Notes under the pieces: model-generated
What the model saw: the letters and a program-made list of their open reading frames with translations, nothing else
Database searches by the model: none
Told to the model about the DNA's origin: nothing
Program-made: the position numbers and the translations under genes
In this document: piece by piece, positions 5,620 to 9,864 of the stretch
Layout of the letters: every line of letters begins with the position of its first letter
Numbering within the stretch: the stretch's first letter is position 1
Assembly: GCA_025966295.1 (NCBI GenBank)
Contig: JAOPVD010000293.1
Span: forward strand, 1-9,864
Length of the DNA: 9,864 nucleotides
Direction of reading: 5' to 3'
Source: Frankiales bacterium
GTDB taxonomy: Bacteria > Actinomycetota > Actinomycetes > Mycobacteriales > SCTD01

Positions 5620-5680
5620 GCGGGCACGGCCTTCCGGGTGGTGGGCGGACGGGATGCTGCCGGTGTTCCCCGCCCGCCGG

Positions 5681-5702
5681 GGTGCTAACCCGAGCAAGCA
5701 CC
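5681..5702. promoter_or_regulatory. Operator-like inverted repeat related to the XRE operator
   Basis: GGTGCT (5681-5686) and AGCACC (5697-5702) form an inverted repeat. Aligned without gaps, 5681-5701 matches 1501-1521 of the XRE promoter at 15 of 21 positions, including GGTGCTA at one end and GCAAGC at the other. It overlaps the candidate -10 of the 4639-5619 gene. Confidence 0.42.
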
Positions 5703-5710
5703 CAGCAAGC
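5686..5710 (-). promoter_or_regulatory. Possible stress-sigma promoter of the 4639-5619 gene
   Basis: On the minus strand GCTT (5710-5707), 15 bases, then GGGTTA (5691-5686). The geometry is the same as at 2727-2751 and approximates GNNT-N15-GGGTAY, though the last two bases differ. The -10 ends 66 bases before the ATG. Confidence 0.3.
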
Positions 5711-5812
5711 GGCACCGGCGGCGTGCGTTGACGCTCGCGGGCGGCCCCCACCCACCACCGGCCCCGGACTCAGTGCAGCCGGTACGGCGCCTCCCGGAGC
5801 GGCCCTTGACCG

Positions 5813-8056
5813 CTAGCCGGCCTGGGCCCGGAACCGGCGCAGCCGCAGGCTGTTGGTGACGACGAACACCGAGCTGAACGCCATCGCGGCGCCAGCGATC
5901 ATGGGGTTGAGCAGGCCGGCGGCGGCCAGTGGCAGGGCGGCCAGGTTGTAGGCGAACGCCCAGAACAGGTTGCCCTTGATGGTGGCCAGGGTGCGCCGGG
6001 CCAGCCGGATCGCGTCGACCGCGGCCCGCAGGTCACCGCGCACCAAGGTCAGGTCCGATGCCTCGATCGCGACGTCGGTGCCGGTGCCCATCGCCAGCCC
6101 GAGGTCGGCCTGGGCGAGGGCCGCGGCGTCGTTGACGCCGTCCCCGACCATCGCCACCACCCGCCCCTCGGCCTGCAGCCGCTTGACGACGTCGACCTTG
6201 TCGGCGGGCAGCACCTCGGCGATGACCTCGTCGATCCCGACCTGGGCGGCGACCGCGCGGGCGGCCCGCGCGTTGTCGCCGGTGAGCAGCACCGGCCGCA
6301 GCCCGATCGCCTTGAGCTCGGCCACCGCCTGGGCGGAGGTCGGCTTGATGGTGTCGGCCACGACCACGACGCCGCGGAGCGCGCCGTCCCAGCCGACCCA
6401 GACCGCCGTCCGGCCGGCCGCTTCGGCGGCGTCGGCTGCGGCCACCAGCTCGGCCGGCGCGGTCAGGGACCACTCCTGCTCGAGCCAGCTGCGCCGGCCG
6501 GCGGCGACGGCGTGCCCGTCCACCACGCCCGTCACGCCGCGGCCCCCGATGCCGGCGAAGGACTCGACCGGCGGGAGGTCGCCGCCGGCCCCGGCGGCGA
6601 TGGCCTGGGCGATCGGGTGCTCGGAGGCGTGCTCCACCGCGCCGGCCCAGCGCAGCAGGTCCGCCGCGCTCTCCCCGGCCGCCGGGACGACCTCGACCAG
6701 GCTCATCCGGCCGGTGGTGACGGTGCCGGTCTTGTCCAGCACGACGGTGTCGACCCGGCGGGTGGACTCCAGCACCACGGGGCCCTTGATGAGGATCCCG
6801 AGCTGGGCGCCGCGGCCGGTGCCGACCATCAGCGCGGTCGGCGTGGCCAGCCCGAGAGCGCACGGGCAAGCGATGATCAGCACGGCGACCGCGGCCGTGA
6901 AGGCCAGCTCGAGCGACGCGCCGTTGCCCAGCCAGAAGCCCAGGGTCGCCACCGCCAGCGCGATGACCACCGGCACGAACACGGCGGAGATCCGGTCGGC
7001 GAGGCGCTGCACCGCGGCCTTGCCGTTCTGGGCGTCCTCCACCAGGCGGGCCATCTGGGCCAGCTGGGTGTCGCTGCCGATTCGGCTGGCGCGCACGAGC
7101 AGCCGACCGCCGGCGTTGACGGTCGCGCCGACGACCGCGTCGCCGGGCCGCACCTCGACGGGCACCGACTCGCCGGTCAGCATCGACACGTCGACCGCGG
7201 AGCTGCCGTCCTCGACCACGCCGTCGGTGGCGATCTTCTCGCCCGGCCGGACGACGAAGACCTCGCCGACTGCCAGCTCCGCCACCGGGATCCGCTGCTC
7301 GCGCCCGTCGCGGAGGACCGCGACGTGCTTGGCGCCCATCTCCAGCAGCGCCCGCAGCGCCGCGCCGGAGCGGCGCTTGGCGCGGGCCTCGAAGTACCGA
7401 CCGGCGAGCAGGAAGACGGTGACCCCGGAGGCCACCTCGAGGTAGATCTCCTCGGCGCCCGAGCCGCGGGACGGCACCAGCGTGAACGGCATCGTCATGC
7501 CGGGCTGGCCGGCGCCCCCCAGGAACAGCGCGTACAGCGACCAGCCGAACGCCGCCAGCACACCCAGGCTGATGAGGGTGTCCATCGTGGCCGCGCCGTG
7601 CCGGGCGTTGGTCCAGGCCGCCCGGTGGAACGGCCAGGCGCCCCAGGCGACCACCGGCGCGGCGAGGGTCAGCGACGCCCACTGCCAGAAGTCGAACTGC
7701 AGCGCCGGCACCATGGCCAGGACGATGACCGGGACCGCGAGCGCGACGGAGATCAGCAGCCGCCGGCGCAGCGGCGCAACGGCGTCGGGCTCGGCCGCCG
7801 CTTCAGCCTGCGCGGTGCGCGCCGGCGCCGGCAGCGCGGCGGTGTAGCCGGTTGCCTCGACGGTCGCGACCAGGTCCTCGGGAGCGACGTCGCCGGTGTA
7901 GCTGACCTTCGCCTTCTCGGTGGCGTAGTTGACCGTGGCGCTGACCCCGTCCATCCGGTTCAGCTTCTTCTCGATCCGGGCGGCGCAGGAGGCGCACGTC
8001 ATGCCGCCGATGGCGAGCTCGATGCTCTGCTCCGGCGGGGCCGCGGTGGTCGGCAC
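5813..8056 (-). CDS. copA: Copper-exporting P1B-type ATPase CopA
   Basis: A 747-residue Cu(I)-transporting P-type ATPase that pumps Cu(I) out across the cytoplasmic membrane using ATP. Positions count from the GTG start. One N-terminal heavy-metal domain carries GMTCASC (18-24). The actuator domain has TGES (294-297). The membrane copper site has CPC (397-399), YN (703-704) and M-x-x-SS (725-729), the set that marks the Cu(I) subtype. DKTGT (441-445) holds the phosphorylated Asp, SEHP (478-481) is in the nucleotide domain, and GDGVND (638-643) is the hinge. Length and order are complete and intact. The GTG at 8056-8054 is preferred because AAGGAG (8063-8068) lies six bases upstream; an in-frame ATG at 8083 would add nine residues but has no ribosome site. 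It is the last gene of the csoR operon. Confidence 0.97.
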   Translation of the reverse strand: MPTTAAPPEQSIELAIGGMTCASCAARIEKKLNRMDGVSATVNYATEKAKVSYTGDVAPEDLVATVEATGYTAALPAPARTAQAEAAAEPDAVAPLRRRLLISVALAVPVIVLAMVPALQFDFWQWASLTLAAPVVAWGAWPFHRAAWTNARHGAATMDTLISLGVLAAFGWSLYALFLGGAGQPGMTMPFTLVPSRGSGAEEIYLEVASGVTVFLLAGRYFEARAKRRSGAALRALLEMGAKHVAVLRDGREQRIPVAELAVGEVFVVRPGEKIATDGVVEDGSSAVDVSMLTGESVPVEVRPGDAVVGATVNAGGRLLVRASRIGSDTQLAQMARLVEDAQNGKAAVQRLADRISAVFVPVVIALAVATLGFWLGNGASLELAFTAAVAVLIIACPCALGLATPTALMVGTGRGAQLGILIKGPVVLESTRRVDTVVLDKTGTVTTGRMSLVEVVPAAGESAADLLRWAGAVEHASEHPIAQAIAAGAGGDLPPVESFAGIGGRGVTGVVDGHAVAAGRRSWLEQEWSLTAPAELVAAADAAEAAGRTAVWVGWDGALRGVVVVADTIKPTSAQAVAELKAIGLRPVLLTGDNARAARAVAAQVGIDEVIAEVLPADKVDVVKRLQAEGRVVAMVGDGVNDAAALAQADLGLAMGTGTDVAIEASDLTLVRGDLRAAVDAIRLARRTLATIKGNLFWAFAYNLAALPLAAAGLLNPMIAGAAMAFSSVFVVTNSLRLRRFRAQAG

Positions 8057-8084
8057 GAGGTGCTCCTTCCCGATCCGGGTCATG

Positions 8085-8987
8085 TCAGTGGCCGTGCCCG
8101 TCCCGGGCCGCCGTGGGGGCGGTTGCGCCCCCGGCGGCCACCGTCACGGTGAAGGCGGCGGTGCGGACCTGGCCGGCGTGCTGGAAGTCCAGGAACACCC
8201 GGTAGCTGCCGGCCGTCGGGAAGTCCGCGCCGAACTGCACCTGCGGCCCACCGGACTCGCCAGGGCGGGCCTCCTGGGCGGGGTGGGTGTGCAGGTAGGC
8301 CAGGTCACCCTGGCGGAGCGAGACCAGGTGCCCGAACGCGCCCAGGTAGGGCTGCAGGTCGGTGACCGGCCGGCCGGCCTTGGTGACCGTGAACGTCAGC
8401 TGGCTGTCCTGCCCGGCGACCGCGACGCCGGTCAGCGCGACCTGGTAGCCGTCCACCGTGCTGGTGGTCGAGGCGGCGGGCAGCGGCCGCGGGACGAACG
8501 GCCCGGCGGCGAACAGGTCGGCGCCCAGCACCACGTTGTCGCCGGCGAGCGCTGCCGGGGTGAAGTCGGCGTACATCCGGTAGGTGCCGGCGGCGGGCAG
8601 CGTCAGCGGGAGCGTCCAGGTGCCGGCCGCGTCCCGGCTGGGGTGCAGGTGCTGGAAGTCGCTCAGGTCCCGGCCGACCACGATGAGGTGCAGCTCCTTC
8701 TCGTGCCCGGTCGTGTAGTCGCGGACAACCTGGCCGTCCGGACCGGTGACGGTGAACCGGAACGGCTGGGCGCCGCCGGCCCGCAGCACGCTGGTCGCCG
8801 GCCGCAGCGTGTAGCCCTGCTGGGAGACCGCCAGCCCGCCGGGGAGCTCCGCGGTCGCGACGGCCGCGGCGTGGCTCGGCTCCGGCGCCGGTACGACGCG
8901 GTCCGTGCTGGCACCGGCCGTCCAGGCGGCGCCGAACGCCACGGCCAGTCCGCCGGCGTAGGCGGCGACCTTCGTACCGACCCTCAT
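8085..8987 (-). CDS. Exported two-repeat His-motif protein of the copper operon
   Basis: A 300-residue exported protein. An N-terminal hydrophobic segment (about 7-24) with a possible A-G-A cleavage site is followed by two similar beta-rich units. Unit one (about 58-142) has ELHLIVVGRDLSDFQHLHP (98-116) and PAAGTYRMYADF (131-142). Unit two (about 178-268) has GHLVSLRQGDLAYLHTHP (219-236) and PTAGSYRVFLDF (257-268). The C-terminus ends DGHGH. The paired His (H100/HLHP 113-116; H220/HTHP 233-236) are plausible Cu ligands outside the membrane. I recognise such proteins as frequent partners of actinobacterial copZ/copA but know no established function; an exported copper chaperone or scavenger is inferred from position. 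Its ATG overlaps the copZ stop as ATGA, and its own stop lies just before copA, so it is embedded in the operon. Confidence 0.83.
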   Translation of the reverse strand: MRVGTKVAAYAGGLAVAFGAAWTAGASTDRVVPAPEPSHAAAVATAELPGGLAVSQQGYTLRPATSVLRAGGAQPFRFTVTGPDGQVVRDYTTGHEKELHLIVVGRDLSDFQHLHPSRDAAGTWTLPLTLPAAGTYRMYADFTPAALAGDNVVLGADLFAAGPFVPRPLPAASTTSTVDGYQVALTGVAVAGQDSQLTFTVTKAGRPVTDLQPYLGAFGHLVSLRQGDLAYLHTHPAQEARPGESGGPQVQFGADFPTAGSYRVFLDFQHAGQVRTAAFTVTVAAGGATAPTAARDGHGH

Positions 8988-9208
8988 GAGGGATCGACGA
9001 GGTCGTAGCCGGCCTCGTCCACGGCCTCGCGGACCCGGTCGGCCTCGAGCGGGGTGTCGCTGACGACCGTGACCGTCGACGCGCCGCCCTTGATCAGGTC
9101 GACCTCGACGGCCTGCACGCCGGGCAGCGCGGCCAGCTCGCCGGTGACGGCGGAGACGCAGTGGCCGCAGGTCATGCCGGCAACGGTGTAGGTGGCGGTG
9201 GTGGCCAT
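8984..9208 (-). CDS. copZ: Copper chaperone CopZ (heavy-metal-associated domain protein)
   Basis: A 74-residue single HMA domain with the Cu(I)-binding loop GMTCGHC (11-17; Cys14 and Cys17) and the usual beta-alpha-beta-beta-alpha-beta layout: ATYTVAG strand, CVSAVTGELAAL helix, VQAVEVDL strand, STVTVVSD strand, ADRVREAVDEAGY helix. It would carry cytosolic Cu(I) to CopA. The His between the cysteines (CxHC) is a known variant in actinobacterial CopZ-like proteins. The start is ATG at 9208-9206, with AGAGGA about 11 bases upstream. The long open frame further upstream covers csoR in another frame and is not coding. It follows csoR after 43 bases and is ATGA-coupled to the exported His-motif protein gene. 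Confidence 0.95.
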   Translation of the reverse strand: MATTATYTVAGMTCGHCVSAVTGELAALPGVQAVEVDLIKGGASTVTVVSDTPLEADRVREAVDEAGYDLVDPS

Positions 9209-9251
9209 GGGTGGGTAGTTCCTCTCCGGACGTGGGTAGGCAGGGTTGGCG

Positions 9252-9545
9252 TCAGGACCGGACCAATCGGGCGATCGCCTCGGAGGCTTCCTTGAGCTTG
9301 GTGTCGGCCTCGTCGCCGCCGGCGGCGACCGCGTTCGCGACGCAGTGCGCCATGTGCTCATCGAGCAGCCCGAGCGCGACCGCCTGCAGCGCCTTGGTGG
9401 CGGCCGCGACCTGGGTGAGGACGTCGATGCAGTACTTGTCCTCTTCGACCATCTTGTGGAGACCACGGATTTGACCCTCGATCCGTCGCAGCCGCTTGAG
9501 GTGCGCTTCCTTGGTCTCGCTGTAGCCGGGCTGGCTGGTCTCCAT
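9252..9545 (-). CDS. csoR: Copper-sensing repressor CsoR
   Basis: A 97-residue member of the CsoR/RcnR family: all-helical, acting as a tetramer that releases DNA when Cu(I) binds. The signature HLKRLRRIEGQIRGLHKMVEE (15-35) is followed by YCIDVLTQ with Cys39, and DEHMAHC with His64 and Cys68. These give the C-H-C set that coordinates Cu(I) in M. tuberculosis CsoR (Cys36, His61, Cys65). Tyr38 matches its second-shell tyrosine, and a glutamate near 86 could match its second-shell Glu. ATG at 9545-9543 is chosen because GGAGG (9555-9551) lies five bases upstream; a TTG nine codons further up is less likely. It is the first gene of the copper operon and should repress itself and copZ-copA through the two operators upstream. 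Confidence 0.95.
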   Translation of the reverse strand: METSQPGYSETKEAHLKRLRRIEGQIRGLHKMVEEDKYCIDVLTQVAAATKALQAVALGLLDEHMAHCVANAVAAGGDEADTKLKEASEAIARLVRS

Positions 9546-9574
9546 CGGGGCCTCCGGGGCGGCTCGTTCCAATG

Positions 9575-9593
9575 GATACCCCTGACGGGTATC
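9575..9593. promoter_or_regulatory. CsoR operator 1 (downstream of the start point)
   Basis: GATACCC (9575-9581) and GGGTATC (9587-9593) are exact reverse complements around a five-base centre. This matches the GATACCC/GGGTATC halves expected of CsoR boxes. It lies in the leader between the promoter and the csoR ATG. Confidence 0.8.
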
Positions 9594-9609
9594 TGGGTGG
9601 ATGTCGTCA

Positions 9610-9639
9610 GGTTTACCCCCAGGGGGTATCTATTGTCAA
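9610..9639 (-). promoter_or_regulatory. Promoter of the csoR-copZ-copA operon
   Basis: On the minus strand a consensus -35 TTGACA (9639-9634), an 18-base spacer, then TAAACC (9615-9610), a partial -10. The spacer contains CsoR operator 2, the classic position for steric repression. Transcription would start near 9603. Confidence 0.62.
9614..9628. promoter_or_regulatory. CsoR operator 2 (inside the promoter spacer)
   Basis: TACCCCC (9614-9620) and GGGGGTA (9622-9628) are exact reverse complements around a single base, with ATC continuing on the right. It is a GC-tract flanked by TA steps, typical of CsoR sites, and lies between the -35 and -10. Confidence 0.78.
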
Positions 9640-9754
9640 GCGTGGACCTCCTTCCGCCGGCGCCACAGAGGATGCGGTGTGCACACACTCGGCCGGCCAG
9701 GGTTCCCGGCGTACGCTGCGCGCGGTTGCGACGAAACGACCGGAAGGTGGCGCG

Positions 9755-9864
9755 GTGACGACGACAGTGGCGGTGAGCCCTCTCGATGAGGCTGCCCGCA
9801 TGGCCGCCGTCCGCCGCTTCGAGGTCCTCGACACCCCGCCTGACGGCAGCTTTGACCGCATCAC
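9755..9864 (+). CDS. GAF-domain sensor protein, N-terminal fragment (runs off the right edge)
   Basis: A plus-strand frame opens at GTG 9755-9757 and continues to the window end, giving 36 complete residues beginning MTTTVAVSPLDEAARMAAVR and continuing RFEVLDTPPDGSFDRI. The R-x-A-A-V-R-R-F-x-V-LDTPPDG-x-FDRI pattern is the well-known start of a GAF domain found in actinobacterial histidine kinases, GGDEF proteins and PP2C/SpoIIE-type phosphatases. The output domain is not in the window, so the class cannot be told. AAGG (9744-9747) lies seven bases before the GTG. It is divergent from csoR with about 209 bases between start codons. Two further in-frame GTGs and an ATG at 9800 are alternative starts. 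Confidence 0.75.
   Translation, partial: MTTTVAVSPLDEAARMAAVRRFEVLDTPPDGSFDRI

Larger units (their letters stand above)
5620..5812. other. Intergenic region between copA and the ferritin-like gene
   Basis: No gene is seen in these 193 bases. On the minus strand they carry the ribosome site (5630-5635), an operator-like repeat (5681-5702) and a candidate promoter (5686-5710) for the 4639-5619 gene. Nearer copA I find only a five-pair stem (5798-5814) at its stop, too weak to call a terminator. Confidence 0.5.

Noticed and set aside
5798..5814. Stem AGCGG/CCGCT at the copA stop as a terminator
   Set aside because: Only five pairs with a seven-base loop and no T-run; not distinguishable from chance at this GC content.
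8057..8083. ATG at 8083 as the copA start
   Set aside because: It is possible, but it has no ribosome site, while the GTG at 8056 has AAGGAG at six-base spacing; kept as an alternative only.
5970..8152. Two long plus-strand open frames (5970-7445, 6512-8152) and a minus-strand one (6033-7682) across copA
   Set aside because: All are GC-bias artefacts over the complete CopA coding region; their translations are low-complexity Arg/Gly/Ala/Ser.
7929..9008. Plus-strand open frame opposite copZ and the exported His protein
   Set aside because: No recognisable domain, Gly/Arg/Val/Gln-rich composition, and it crosses several well-supported minus-strand genes.
9613..9660. Near-perfect Shine-Dalgarno AAGGAGGT (minus strand, about 9646-9653) followed by TTG and a short frame
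   Set aside because: The TTG is the first base triplet of the csoR -35 TTGACA, so the site lies upstream of the promoter and would not be in its transcript. The frame after TTG is only eight residues and the longer frame around it is a shadow.
9677..9686. Palindrome GTGTGCACAC upstream of the GAF gene
   Set aside because: Ten bases, single copy, and no matching promoter elements; too short to call an operator.

Overview
The window is very GC-rich DNA with strong G/C bias at third codon positions, purine-rich Shine-Dalgarno sites, frequent GTG starts and ATGA gene overlaps. This points to an actinobacterium. The mix of genes (HBHA-type helical protein with its XRE regulator, DUF2516, CsoR/CopZ/CopA, and a GAF protein beginning with an LDTPPDG-type motif) would fit Geodermatophilaceae or a nearby order. 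That placement is inference; no rRNA is present. All genes run on the minus strand except the last, a partial plus-strand gene at the right edge. No tRNA, rRNA, CRISPR array, insertion sequence or phage gene is seen.

Right block (about 8984-9864): a complete copper-resistance operon reads leftward as csoR - copZ - secreted two-repeat His protein - copA. Two perfect inverted repeats of the CsoR type (GATACCC/GGGTATC and TACCCCC/GGGGGTA) sit around the csoR promoter. Across the shared upstream region a plus-strand GAF-domain sensor gene starts and runs off the window. CsoR would repress until Cu(I) binds, CopZ would carry Cu(I) to CopA, CopA would export it, and the 300-residue exported protein would act on copper outside the membrane.

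Middle block (about 2317-5760): poorly characterised envelope or stress-type genes. These are a long helical protein with a ferritin-like N-terminal part (4639-5619), an 18-codon leader ORF overlapping a membrane-anchored helical protein (3868-4506) that is itself ATGA-coupled to an alpha/beta hydrolase (2831-3871), and a conserved two-helix membrane protein (2317-2667). Two of these units are preceded by sequences with the same GNNT-N15-GGGT layout, resembling promoters of the actinobacterial stress sigma factors SigB/SigF.

Left block (1-2092): a small secreted, C-terminally anchored protein whose predicted mature N-terminus is histidine, then an operon-like series of XRE regulator - HBHA-like protein - DUF2516 membrane protein - alpha/beta hydrolase (partial). 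The first three match the order Rv0474-Rv0475(hbhA)-Rv0476 of Mycobacterium tuberculosis. The XRE gene has a clear promoter overlapped by a paired operator with TGCTAGCA cores, and a related element lies upstream of the 4639-5619 gene about 4 kb away. A near-perfect 23-bp hairpin fills the gap between the HBHA-like gene and the DUF2516 gene.
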